Source: Jiangella muralis
GTDB lineage: Bacteria > Actinomycetota > Actinomycetes > Jiangellales > Jiangellaceae
Assembly (NCBI RefSeq): GCF_001270745.1
Contig: NZ_LFXL01000027.1
Coordinates: 62,001 to 126,000 of the forward strand
Direction: 5' to 3'
DNA: 64,000 nucleotides
Shown: positions 54,564-64,000 of the stretch, piece by piece
How positions within the stretch are numbered: the stretch's first letter is position 1
Layout: each line of letters begins with the position of its first letter
The notes under the pieces: model-generated
Database searches by the model: none
Seen by the model: only the letters and a program-made list of their open reading frames with translations
What the model was told of the DNA's origin: nothing
Made by a program: the position numbers and the translations under genes

Positions 54564-55577
54564 CTACCTACGTAGCGGCGGGGCGGTGCTCGTGCGGACG
54601 ATCAGGCGGGTCGGGACGGTGGTGACCGTCGGCTCGGTGTCGATTCCCGAGCGCAGCCGCTCGACCAGCGCCGTCGCCGCCAGCCGGCCCTCCTCGCGGA
54701 CGTTCTGCGCGACCGTGCACAGGCCGAACAGCCAGGACAGGTCGTGGTCGTCGACGCCGACGACGGAGAGGTCCTCAGGCACCCGGACGCCGTCGTGGCG
54801 GGCGGCGTACATGATGCCCATCGCGACCTCGTCGGAGACCGCGAACAGCGCGGTCGGCCGGACGCCGCGGGCGGCCAGCTCCTCGTACGCGGCGATGCCG
54901 GCCTCGACGGTGAACTTGGCCGGCACCGTGAGCCGCGGGTCCGGCTCGATGCCGGCCTCGCGGAGCACCTCGGCGTAGCCGAGCCGGCGGTCCGGCGAGA
55001 CCGGGAAGCCGAGGTGGTCGTCGGGGTCGCCGCCGGCGAAGCCGATGCTGCGGTGGCCCAGCTCGACCAGGTGCCGGGTCGCCTGCCGGCCCACCTCGAC
55101 GTCGTCGACGCGGACGGTCGGGATGCCCGGCACGATCGGCCCGACCACCATGACCGGACGGTGCATGGTGTGCAGCGCGGCGACCTCGTCGGCATCCAGT
55201 GGCAGGCTCAGGATGAGCAGGCCGTCGGCCCGCTTGCGCAGCAGCTGGGTGTCGAAGACCTTGCGCCGGTTGGTCTCGACCTCGGACAGGTCGTAGCGCA
55301 GGACGTCGTAGCCGTGCTGCGCCAGCACCTCCTGCGCGCCCTCGAGGACGGCGGTGAAGTACCAGCCGCGGGCCACCGGCGACACGACGGCGACGGCGCC
55401 CGTGCGGCCGGTGGGCAGGCCGGCCGCGCTGGGCGACGCGACGTAGCCCAGCTCGGCCGCGATGTCCTGCACGAGCTGCCGGGTGGCGGCGGACACCCCC
55501 GGCAACCCGCGCAGTGCCCGCGACACCGTCGCCACCGAGACCCCGGCCCTGGCGGCGACGTCGACGATTCCAGTCAT
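54564..55577 (-). CDS. LacI family transcriptional regulator
   Basis: The 337-residue protein has the LacI helix-turn-helix (IVDVAARAGVSVATVSRALRG) with the hinge segment and a periplasmic-binding-protein-like sugar domain (GAVAVVSPVARGWYFTAVLEGAQEVL, KRADGLLILSLPLD, RPTALFAVSDEVAMGIMYAARHDG, DLSVVGVDDHDLSWLFGLCTVAQ). It is last in the sugar transporter operon, 34 bp after the second permease gene. It most likely controls the operon through the perfect palindrome upstream of the binding-protein gene. Confidence 0.94.
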   Translation of the reverse strand: MTGIVDVAARAGVSVATVSRALRGLPGVSAATRQLVQDIAAELGYVASPSAAGLPTGRTGAVAVVSPVARGWYFTAVLEGAQEVLAQHGYDVLRYDLSEVETNRRKVFDTQLLRKRADGLLILSLPLDADEVAALHTMHRPVMVVGPIVPGIPTVRVDDVEVGRQATRHLVELGHRSIGFAGGDPDDHLGFPVSPDRRLGYAEVLREAGIEPDPRLTVPAKFTVEAGIAAYEELAARGVRPTALFAVSDEVAMGIMYAARHDGVRVPEDLSVVGVDDHDLSWLFGLCTVAQNVREEGRLAATALVERLRSGIDTEPTVTTVPTRLIVRTSTAPPLRR

Positions 55578-55611
55578 CGCTGAGTTCTCTCGGCCGCGGA
55601 ATGGTCCAGGG

Positions 55612-56526
55612 TCACCCCTTGACGCTACCCGCGAGCAATCCTCGGACGAAGTAGCGCTGGAGGAACAGGAACACGATCACCGGGACCACGATCGACACGA
55701 AGGCACCCGCCGACAACAGGTGCCAGGTGCTGCCCCGGCTGCCGACCAGCTCGGCCAGCCGCGCGGTCAGCGGCTGGATGTCCTGGGCGCCCGTCGCCAT
55801 GGTGATCGCCACCAGCAGGTCGTTCCAGACCCAGAGGAACTGGAAGATCGCGATCGCGGCGATCGCCGGCGTGACCAGCGGCAGCATGATCCGCAGGAAG
55901 ATCGTCACGTGACCGGCGCCGTCGACCCGGGCCGCCTCCATCAGTTCGCCCGGCACCTCCCGCATGAAGTTGTGCAGCAGGAAGATCGCCAGCGGCAGCG
56001 CGAAGATCGTGTGCGAGATCCACAGCGGCCAGAATGTCCCGTTGAGATCCGCGTTCACGAACATCCGCAGCAGCGGGATCAGCGCCACCTGCAGCGGCAC
56101 GATCTGCAGCGCGAACACCGCGACGAACAGCGTGTCGCGGAACGGGAACTTCATCCACGCGAACGAGTACGACGCCAGGCAGGCGATGGAGATCGGGATG
56201 ATCACCGACGGGATCGTGATCACCAGTGAGTTGATGAAGTACGTCGACAGCGACGTCCCGCCGTACAGCACCTCGTCGTAGTTGGCCAGCGTCAGCTGCG
56301 GGTCGGAGAACCAGGTCCACCAGCCGGACGTCCGGATGTCCTTCTCCGGCCGGAACGACGTCAGCAGCAGGCCGAACGTGGGAATCGTCCACAGCACCGC
56401 GATGACCAGCGCGAACAACGAGGCCCAGCGCGACGTCAGCCGCTTGCGGGTCCGGCCGGTGAGCGTCGCCGGCTCGACCTCGGCCAGCTCCTCCTGAAAT
56501 GCGGGGGTCGGAATCGCCGCGGTCAT
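55612..56526 (-). CDS. Carbohydrate ABC transporter permease (AglG/MalG-like)
   Basis: The 304-residue protein has six membrane helices after a cytoplasmic N-terminus. The EAA loop is MREVPGELMEAARVDGAGHVTIFLRIMLPLVTPAI. TFGLLLTSFRPEKDIRTSGWW fits the alpha-glucoside/oligosaccharide branch. It overlaps the first permease gene by 4 bp. The start ATG 56526 is coupled to that gene. Confidence 0.93.
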   Translation of the reverse strand: MTAAIPTPAFQEELAEVEPATLTGRTRKRLTSRWASLFALVIAVLWTIPTFGLLLTSFRPEKDIRTSGWWTWFSDPQLTLANYDEVLYGGTSLSTYFINSLVITIPSVIIPISIACLASYSFAWMKFPFRDTLFVAVFALQIVPLQVALIPLLRMFVNADLNGTFWPLWISHTIFALPLAIFLLHNFMREVPGELMEAARVDGAGHVTIFLRIMLPLVTPAIAAIAIFQFLWVWNDLLVAITMATGAQDIQPLTARLAELVGSRGSTWHLLSAGAFVSIVVPVIVFLFLQRYFVRGLLAGSVKG

Positions 56527-57488
56527 CGCAGGTCCGCCTTTCGCAGCTGTCGGATGTTGTAGGCCACGATCGGGATCACCAGGATGAACAGCAGGACGGC
56601 CAGCGCGGACGCCAGCCCCGTGTCACCCAGCTGGAAGCCCTGCGTGTAGAACTCGTTCGCCACGACGCTGGTGTCGAACTGCCCGCCGGTCATCGTGCGG
56701 ACGATGTCGAACACCTTGAGCGTGCCGATCGAGATCGTCGTCAGCACCACGACCAGCGCGGGCCGGATGCTCGGCACGGTGATGTAGCGGAACATCCGCA
56801 CACCGGTCAGCCCGTCCAGTTGAGCGGCCTCGGTGATGTCCGACGGGATCGCCTTGATGGCCGCCGACAGGATCGTCATGGCGAACCCGGCCTGCACCCA
56901 CACCAGGATGACGATGAGGAAGATCGTGTTCAGCGGTGAGTCGACGAGGAACTGCCGAGGTTCCAGGCCCACCCACACCAGCAGCTGGTTGAGCAGGCCG
57001 ACCTGGTCGATGTTCTGCTGGTCCGGCCGGTACTCGTAGACGTAGCGCCAGATGATCGACGCGCCGACCAGCGAGATGGCCATGGGCAGGAAGATGACCG
57101 ACTTGGCGGCCGACTCGATCCGGCTGCGGTCGACCATGACCGCGTAGACCAACCCGATGAAGGTCGCCACGATCGGCGCCAGGATCACCCACACCGCCGT
57201 GTTGCGGAGCACGATCAGCATGTCGGAGTTGGTGAAGATCTCGGTGAAGTTGTCGAGACCGATGAACTCATCACCGGTCCGGTCGAAGAGCGACTGGTAC
57301 GTCGTGCGGATGCCGGGATAGATCAGCCCCACGCCGAGCAGCAGCAGCGCCGGCAGCACGAACGCCAGCGACTGCCACACGTCGGCCCGCCGCCGGGTCC
57401 GGCCCACGAGCAGCAGGATCAGACCCATCACCCCGACGAACAGCGCCACGGCCAGCGCCATCTGCCCGAACTTCTCGAAGTTGTTCAC
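56523..57488 (-). CDS. Carbohydrate ABC transporter permease (AglF/MalF-like)
   Basis: The 321-residue protein has about eight membrane helices, the extra N-terminal ones as in AglF. YPGIRTTYQSLFDRTGDEFIGLDNFTEIF and the EAA loop IKAIPSDITEAAQLDGLTGVRMFRYITVPSIRPALVVV are typical. It starts at GTG 57488, 91 bp after the binding-protein stop codon. A hairpin lies in that gap. No ATPase gene is present, so a shared MsiK-type ATPase is likely. Confidence 0.93.
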   Translation of the reverse strand: MNNFEKFGQMALAVALFVGVMGLILLLVGRTRRRADVWQSLAFVLPALLLLGVGLIYPGIRTTYQSLFDRTGDEFIGLDNFTEIFTNSDMLIVLRNTAVWVILAPIVATFIGLVYAVMVDRSRIESAAKSVIFLPMAISLVGASIIWRYVYEYRPDQQNIDQVGLLNQLLVWVGLEPRQFLVDSPLNTIFLIVILVWVQAGFAMTILSAAIKAIPSDITEAAQLDGLTGVRMFRYITVPSIRPALVVVLTTISIGTLKVFDIVRTMTGGQFDTSVVANEFYTQGFQLGDTGLASALAVLLFILVIPIVAYNIRQLRKADLR

Positions 57489-57533
57489 GTGTCACCACCT
57501 TGATGCGAAGGAGGGGCACCGGGGAAGGCACAA

Positions 57534-57565
57534 GCGGGCGGGCTACGCAGCCGCAGCCCGCCCGC
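57534..57565 (-). terminator. Intercistronic hairpin between binding-protein and permease genes
   Basis: GCGGGCGGGCT (57534-57544) pairs perfectly with AGCCCGCCCGC (57555-57565) around a 10-nt loop. Such a stem can lower or stabilise expression so that the binding protein is made in excess. Confidence 0.65.
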
Positions 57566-57579
57566 CTACGCCTGACCCC

Positions 57580-58944
57580 TTACGGCCAGGCTGCCTCGAT
57601 GGCGTCGACGGTCTCCTGCGTCTCGGCGCCGATGACCCAGTCGACCATGCCGGTCCAGAACGCGACGGTCCCGACCTCGGCCGGCATCAGGTCCGACGCG
57701 TCGAACCGGAACACCGCCTCCTCGTCCTGGATGATCTCGGCCGACAGCTGGTCTACCGGGCTGTCGTACGCGTCGACCGGGACGGTGCGGTTGGGCGACA
57801 CGTAGTTGCCATTGGCGGCCCGCTGAGCGTGCCAGTGGTCGCTGGACAGGTACGTCTGGAAGGCCTGGACCTCCGGACGCTCCGTGAACGCCGCCGCGAA
57901 CTCGCCGGCGCCGAGTACCGGGTTGCCGTGCTCGGGGTCGATGCCCGGCAGGTAGAAGGCGTACACGTCGCCGTCCTCGGCCACCTCGACGCCCTCGCCC
58001 CAGTTGGACTGGTAGAACGACGCCTGGTGGTGCATCCAGCAGTTGCCGTCGAGGATCGGCAGGCCACCGTCCTCGAACCGGGTGGTGGCGATGCTGGCCG
58101 GGTCACCCAGACCACCGTTCACGAACTCGTCGTTCTTGAGGATCTCGCCGACCGTGTCGAACGCCTCGACGACCTGCGGGTCGTTGAACGGGATCTCGTG
58201 CTTGTACCACTGGTCGTAGACGTCCGGGCCGGCCGTGCGGAGCATGACCTCCTCGACCCAGTCGGTGCCCGGCCAGCCGGTGGCGTCGCCGGAGCCGAAG
58301 CCGGCACACCACGGAATCCCGCCGTCGGCCACGATCTGGTCCGACAACGCCATCATGTCGTCCCACGTCTCCGGGATCTCGTAGCCGGCGTCGGCGAACG
58401 CAGACGGCGAGTACCAGACGAACGACTTCACGTTCCCGCTGAACGGGGTGCCGTAGTAGGTCCCGTCGACCGTGCCGTACTCGATCCAGGACGGGTCGAA
58501 CGACGCCTCGACCAGGGTCCGGGCCTCGTCCGGCACCGGGATGACGGCGTCGTAGTCGCGCACGAGCGTGGCCAGCAGACCGGGCTGCGGGATGATCGCC
58601 AGGTCGGGCGGCGAACCGCCCTGGATGCGGATCGGCAGCTGGGCCTCGAACTCGTCGGAGCCCTCATAGGTCACGGTCAGTCCGGTGCATTCCTCGAACG
58701 CGTCGAAGGACGCCTCGAGCGGCTCGTTCTCCGGCGCGACGATCGTGCTGTAGACGGTGACCTCGGTACCTTCGAGATCGCCGTACTCCTCCGCGAACGC
58801 GCAGTCGCCACCGCCTCCGCTCGTTTCGCCGCCGCCCGCGGTGTCGTCGTCGCCGTCGTCGCCCCCGCACGCGGCCAGGACGAGCGAGACGCTCGCAGCG
58901 AGGCCGACAGCCGCCCAGCCCTTGCGGGCGCTGCTCATCGCCAT
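57580..58944 (-). CDS. Carbohydrate ABC transporter substrate-binding lipoprotein (AglE-like)
   Basis: The protein has about 454 residues with lipobox VLAAC and a Gly/Asp/Thr-rich linker. The binding-protein core has VTVYSTIVAPENEPLEASFDAFEECTGLTVTYEGSDEF, GGSPPDLAIIPQPGLLATLV and SPSAFADAGYEIPETWDDMMAL. It resembles AglE-type alpha-glucoside binding proteins. ATG 58944 follows a GGAGGGAG ribosome site at 8 nt, which decides against the longer frame to 59037. It is first in the operon agl-type E-F-G-lacI. Confidence 0.9.
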   Translation of the reverse strand: MAMSSARKGWAAVGLAASVSLVLAACGGDDGDDDTAGGGETSGGGGDCAFAEEYGDLEGTEVTVYSTIVAPENEPLEASFDAFEECTGLTVTYEGSDEFEAQLPIRIQGGSPPDLAIIPQPGLLATLVRDYDAVIPVPDEARTLVEASFDPSWIEYGTVDGTYYGTPFSGNVKSFVWYSPSAFADAGYEIPETWDDMMALSDQIVADGGIPWCAGFGSGDATGWPGTDWVEEVMLRTAGPDVYDQWYKHEIPFNDPQVVEAFDTVGEILKNDEFVNGGLGDPASIATTRFEDGGLPILDGNCWMHHQASFYQSNWGEGVEVAEDGDVYAFYLPGIDPEHGNPVLGAGEFAAAFTERPEVQAFQTYLSSDHWHAQRAANGNYVSPNRTVPVDAYDSPVDQLSAEIIQDEEAVFRFDASDLMPAEVGTVAFWTGMVDWVIGAETQETVDAIEAAWP

Positions 58945-59009
58945 GTCTTTGTCTCCCTCCCAGAAGGGATTCGGTCCGAGCACCTGCCGCTCGGATCTCA
59001 GTGCCTGAA

Positions 59010-59023
59010 CGAAAACGTTTTCG
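59010..59023 (-). promoter_or_regulatory. LacI-family operator
   Basis: CGAAAACGTTTTCG is a perfect 14-bp palindrome with the CG centre and A/T flanks typical of LacI/GalR operators. It is 66 bp upstream of the binding-protein start codon. A TTGCAT sequence 8 bp away may be the -35 box. Confidence 0.8.
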
Positions 59024-59113
59024 CTCGAAAAATGCAAGAGCCCATCGGCAACTTCGCCGTAACGATTACGTCACGCCTCCCGGCGGGTATGACGCGTCAC
59101 ACACTCGACGGTG

Positions 59114-60793
59114 TCAGGAGTGCCGCCGTGCGGCGACCACCCGGAACCGCGAGGCCACGAACGCGGCGTCGGTGAGGCTCGCGTTGGCGGCGGGGTTGGC
59201 GCCGGTCCCGTGGAAGTCGGAGAACGCGGCCGACTGGTTGACGAAGACGCCGCCGGTGAGGTTGATCGACAGCGGCACGCCGGCCTCGACGGCGGCCTGT
59301 TCGGCGGCGTCCAGCACGGCCGGGTCGGTGGAGTAGACCGACGCCGTCATGCCGCCGTGCTCGCGGACGGACGCCGCGAAGCGGTCCAGCGCCTGGGCGG
59401 TGGAGTCGGCGGCGATGAGGAACGAGACCGGGCCGAAGCACTCGGCCGAGTAGCGGTCCTCGTCGGCGATGTCGACGGCGACGAGGGCGGGCGTGCGGAC
59501 GGTGGCGTCGGGCCAGGCCGGGTGCTGGATCGGGCGAGCGGCGAGGACGACATCGGTGTCGCCGGCCGTGGCGTCGACGCGATCGCGGACGCCGTCGTTG
59601 ACCACGGCGCCGAGGATCTCGACCGCGCGGGCGTCGTCGCCGAGCAGCTTGTCGATGGCGCCGGCCAGCGCCTGGCCGAACCCGTCGAAGGTCACCGTGC
59701 CCTGGTCGGTGCGGATGCCGTCGCGCGGGACGAACACGTTCTGCGGCGCCGTGCACATCTGCCCGGTGTAGAGGCTGAGCGAGAACGCGAGGTTGTTCAC
59801 CAGGCCCTGGAGGTCGTCGGTGGAGTCGACGACGACGGTGTTCAGCCCGGCCTTCTCGGTGAACACGACGGCCTGGCGGGCGTGCTGCTCCAGCCAGTCG
59901 CCGAACGCCGTGGAGCCGGTGAAGTCGATGACCCGCACCTCGGGCCGGACGGCGAGCACCGCGGCCAGCCGGTCGGCCGGGTCCTCGGCGGCCAGCGTGA
60001 CGAGGTCGGGGTCGAAGCCGTACTCCTCGAGCACCTCGCGGATCGTCCGCACGGTGATGGCCAGCGGCAGGACGGCGTTCGGGTGCGGCTTGACGACGAC
60101 GGCGTTGCCGGTGGCCAGCGACGCGAACAGGCCGGGCCAGGAGTTCCAGGTCGGGAACGTGTTGCAGCCGACGACCAGCGCGACGCCGCGGGGCACCACG
60201 TGGAAGGTCTTCGTCATGCGCAGCGGCTCGCCCTTGGCCGGCTTCTCCCACAGCACCTCGCCGGGAATGCGGGCCTGCTCGGCGTGCGCATACGCGACCG
60301 CCTCCAGCGCGCGGTCCAGCGCGTGCGCGCCGCCGGCCTGAAAGGCCATGACGAACGCCTGGCCGGAGGTGTGCATGACCGCCTGGGCCAGCTCGAAGAT
60401 GCGCCCGTGCAGCCGCGACAGCACCTCGAGGCAGATCGCCGCGCGGCCGTCGGCGCCGGCGTCGCGCCAGGCCGGGATGGCCGCCTGGGCCGCGCCCAGC
60501 AGCGTCGACACCGCCTCGTCGGTGGCCGGCACCCGCGGGTAGCGGACGCCGAGATCGGGCCCGAACGGGCTGGTCTCGGTGGCGACGGTGCCGGTGGCGC
60601 CGGGCGTGCGCAGCGGGAAGTCGGCGCCGAGGTGCGCCTCGTGCGCGGCCTGGCCCTCGGCGGCGGCGGTCTCGCCGTACACTCGCGGGCTCGGCGACTC
60701 CGGGTAGGCGGAGAAGAACGTCCGCTCGCCGATGGCGGTCTCGGCCCGGCCGAGGAGGTCGCGGTGCCGATCGATCAGACTGCCCAGCGACAT
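59114..60793 (-). CDS. paaN: Phenylacetic acid degradation protein PaaN (aldehyde dehydrogenase family)
   Basis: The 559-residue protein is an aldehyde dehydrogenase-like enzyme of the PaaN/PaaZ N-terminal type, expected to oxidise the ring-opened semialdehyde of the phenylacetyl-CoA pathway. It lacks the MaoC hydratase domain of full PaaZ. The catalytic cysteine is Cys347 in YTGQMCTAPQNVF. NAD-binding segments are VVGCNTFPTWNSWPGLF and DFTGSTAFGDWL, and TEKAGLN carries a glutamate. ATG 60793 is chosen because GGAGG lies 6 bp upstream. The gene is divergent from the PaaH-PaaI fusion gene. Confidence 0.9.
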   Translation of the reverse strand: MSLGSLIDRHRDLLGRAETAIGERTFFSAYPESPSPRVYGETAAAEGQAAHEAHLGADFPLRTPGATGTVATETSPFGPDLGVRYPRVPATDEAVSTLLGAAQAAIPAWRDAGADGRAAICLEVLSRLHGRIFELAQAVMHTSGQAFVMAFQAGGAHALDRALEAVAYAHAEQARIPGEVLWEKPAKGEPLRMTKTFHVVPRGVALVVGCNTFPTWNSWPGLFASLATGNAVVVKPHPNAVLPLAITVRTIREVLEEYGFDPDLVTLAAEDPADRLAAVLAVRPEVRVIDFTGSTAFGDWLEQHARQAVVFTEKAGLNTVVVDSTDDLQGLVNNLAFSLSLYTGQMCTAPQNVFVPRDGIRTDQGTVTFDGFGQALAGAIDKLLGDDARAVEILGAVVNDGVRDRVDATAGDTDVVLAARPIQHPAWPDATVRTPALVAVDIADEDRYSAECFGPVSFLIAADSTAQALDRFAASVREHGGMTASVYSTDPAVLDAAEQAAVEAGVPLSINLTGGVFVNQSAAFSDFHGTGANPAANASLTDAAFVASRFRVVAARRHS

Positions 60794-60810
60794 CGCGGAC
60801 CTCCACAGCA

Positions 60811-60849
60811 TGTGACAAACTATCGTCCAGTTGGCTCTACTCTGTCACA
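60811..60849. promoter_or_regulatory. Candidate regulator sites between paaN and the paaH-paaI fusion gene
   Basis: AACTATCGTCCAGTT (60818-60832), with AACT/AGTT arms, lies inside a wider inverted repeat TGTGACA/TGTCACA (60811-60817, 60843-60849). A TetR-type PaaR would be the expected regulator, but its gene is not in the window. Confidence 0.45.
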
Positions 60850-60887
60850 GTGACCGCCGGTCGTCCATGAGGGGAGACACTCGAAGC

Positions 60888-62779
60888 ATGGACGCGATCG
60901 CTCGTTCGGTGCCCGTCGGCGTGGTAGGCGCTGGGACCATGGGCGCCGGCATCGCCCAGGTGGCCGCGGCCGCCGGGCACGAGGTGCGGGTCTACGACGC
61001 GGCCGGCGGAGCCGCCGAGGCCGCCGTCGACGCGGTCTTCCAGCGGCTGGCCCGCGCGGTCGACAAGGGCCGGCTGCTCGCCGAGGAGGCCGAGGACGCC
61101 GCGAGCCGGTTGCACGCCGTCGCGACGCTGGAGGATCTCGCCGGCTGCGGCCTGGTCGTCGAGGCGGTCGTCGAGGACCTCGAGGTCAAGCGGGCGCTGT
61201 TCGCCGGGCTGGAGACGGTCTGCGGGCCCGACGCGGTGCTGGCCACGAACACGTCGTCGCTGTCCGTCGACGCCATCGCCGCCGAGCTGGCCCAGGGCGG
61301 CCGGTTCGCCGGGCTGCACTTCTTCAACCCCGCGCCGCTGCTGCCGCTGGTCGAGGTGGTCAGCGCGGCGCACACCGACGCCGCGGTGGCCGACGTCCTG
61401 GTGGCCACGGCGCGGGCCTGGGGCAAGACGCCGGTGCGGGCCGCGTCGACGCCCGGCTTCATCGTCAACCGGGTGGCCCGGCCGTTCTACGGCGAGGCGT
61501 TCCGGCTGCTGGAGTCCGGCCGGGTCGACGCCGCGACGGTCGACGCGCTGCTGCGCGAGTCCGGCGGCTTCCGGATGGGCCCGTTCGAGCTGGCCGACCT
61601 CATCGGCCACGACGTCAACCTCGCGGTCAGCCGGTCGGTGTGGGAGGCGTTCGGCCGCGACCCTCGGTTCACGCCGTCGGTGCTGCAGGAGCGGCTGGTC
61701 GCCGACGGGCGCCTGGGCCGCAAGAGCGGCGGCGGCATCTACGCGGCCGACGAGCCGCCGCCGGCGCCGCCGACCGCCGACCCGGTCACGGACGCGCCAT
61801 CGACGTGGGCCGGAGCCGGCGGGTTCGACCCGTCCACCCGCGGCTGGAGCGTGAGCAGCGACGACGTCGAGCTGCGACCGGCCGACGGCCGCACCGCCGC
61901 GCAGCACACCGGCGGCGGGCCGCGCACCGTCGTGCTGGTGGACCTCGCGCTGGACGGGTCGCCGGCACGGGTGGGCATCGCCGCGCCCGAGCACGCGCCG
62001 AAGGAGCACGTCGAGGCCGCGATCGGGTTCCTGCAGGGCCACGGCTTCGCCGTGACGATCCTGCCGGACCTCCCCGGCCTGGTGGTGGCCCGCACGGTGG
62101 CGACGCTGGCCGCCGCGGCCGCCGACGCCGTCGACTCCGGGGTCGCGACCGCCGATGACGTCGACACCGCGATGCGCCTCGGCACCAACTACCCGCGCGG
62201 GCCGTACGAGTGGGGCGCCGCCCTCGGCTGGGACTGGGTCGCCGGCGTGCTGGACGCGCTGGCCGCCGCTGCCGACGACCCGGGCCGGTACCGGGTCTCG
62301 GCGCGGCTGCGCGACCGCGCCGAGACCGGCGCGCCGGGCACCGAGGACGAACGGCGCGACGACCTCGCCCGGCGGGCCGCCGCGGCGATGTGGGCCGCCG
62401 ACGCCGCGTCGCAGGCGCTGGGGATGACGGTCGAGCAGGTCTCGCCCGGCCACGCGGTGGTGAGCATGCGGGTCCGGCCGGACATGGTCAACGGTCACGG
62501 CGTGTGCCACGGTGGCCTGGTGTTCGCGCTGGCCGACAGCGCGTTCGCGGTGGCCTGCAACACGCACAACCGGCGCACGGTCGCGTACGGCGCCGACGTC
62601 ACGTTCATCGCGCCGGCACACGAGGGCGACCAGCTGCTCGCCGTCGCCGGAGAACGGCACCGGGGCGGGCGCAACGGCATCTACGACGTCACCGTGTACC
62701 GCGACGGCGCGACCATCGCGGAGTTCCGCGGCCGGTCGCGGGAGATCCCCGGCACGCTGGTGCCCCACGAGGAGGACAC

Positions 62780-62783
<4 letters not shown>
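60888..62783 (+). CDS. Fusion of 3-hydroxyacyl-CoA dehydrogenase (PaaH) and hotdog thioesterase (PaaI)
   Basis: The protein has about 631 residues. Residues 1-480 are a PaaH-type 3-hydroxyacyl-CoA dehydrogenase: NAD motif [14 protein letters not shown] at about 10-23, [45 protein letters not shown], and a second C-terminal helical domain with [13 protein letters not shown]. Residues about 491-625 are a complete hotdog PaaI-type thioesterase: [25 protein letters not shown] and [18 protein letters not shown]. The frame is continuous, so the fusion is real in this sequence. ATG 60888 follows GAGGGGAGA. The next gene overlaps by 4 bp. Confidence 0.93.
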
Positions 62784-63979
<1,196 letters not shown>

Positions 63980-64000
63980 CGCTCAGGACCAGACGAGGGC

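Noticed and set aside
57580-59037. Start of the AglE-like gene at 59037
   Set aside because: That start would lie upstream of the LacI operator. The GGAGGGAG ribosome site and signal peptide favour ATG 58944.

Overview
The window is a piece of a high-GC actinobacterial chromosome. The evidence is strong G/C third-position bias, an actinobacterial topoisomerase I with basic C-terminal repeats, F420-type LLM and PPOX enzymes, a SAM-IV-like riboswitch, a sugar ABC importer with no ATPase of its own, and many genes with a -10 box directly in front of the start codon. A Jiangella-like genus is possible, but this is only an impression. I see no phage, insertion sequence, CRISPR array, rRNA or tRNA.

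Layout. 1-3030 (-): an operon of alpha/beta hydrolase, dihydroorotase/hydantoinase-like amidohydrolase and a cut-off LLM oxidoreductase. 3389-6875 (-): topA and a YggS-type PLP protein. 6911-9902: a YndJ-like membrane protein, a MerR regulator with an aldo/keto reductase, and a CAP-domain lipoprotein. 9984-13925: a SufS-like aminotransferase behind a SAM-IV-like riboswitch, divergent from tex. 14203-20140: secreted proteins, including tandem glycoside-hydrolase-like paralogues, a zinc alcohol dehydrogenase, YegP-like and VOC proteins, with a palindrome-rich non-coding stretch at 18.9-19.2 kb. 20137-23067 (-): FtsX-type permease and GNAT acetyltransferase.

23.1-28.7 kb: a giant beta-solenoid membrane protein of about 1170 residues. 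It is flanked by two near-identical hairpins and DnaA-box-like clusters, and followed by two META-domain lipoproteins. This is the least understood locus. 28.8-36.4 kb (+): a FadE5-like acyl-CoA dehydrogenase, then an RpiR-controlled ABC importer operon ending in a histidine phosphatase.

36.4-45.4 kb: a C2-acid module. GlcDEF would oxidise glycolate to glyoxylate, malate synthase would condense glyoxylate with acetyl-CoA, and malic enzyme would convert malate to pyruvate. IclR and GntR regulators lie inside, and a shared motif recurs at the aceB and iclR/malic enzyme promoters.

45.6-54.5 kb: DEAD-box helicase, PPOX protein, two PH-domain membrane proteins, a TetR regulator whose start codon lies inside a perfect palindrome, a thioredoxin-NHL protein and an S9 peptidase. 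54.6-59.0 kb (-): AglEFG-like sugar transporter with a LacI regulator and a LacI-type operator. 59.1-64.0 kb: part of a phenylacetate catabolism cluster, with paaN divergent from a fused PaaH-PaaI gene and a PaaJ-type thiolase.

Gene calls rest on reading the protein and DNA sequence only. Promoters, operators and repeats are pattern-based inferences.
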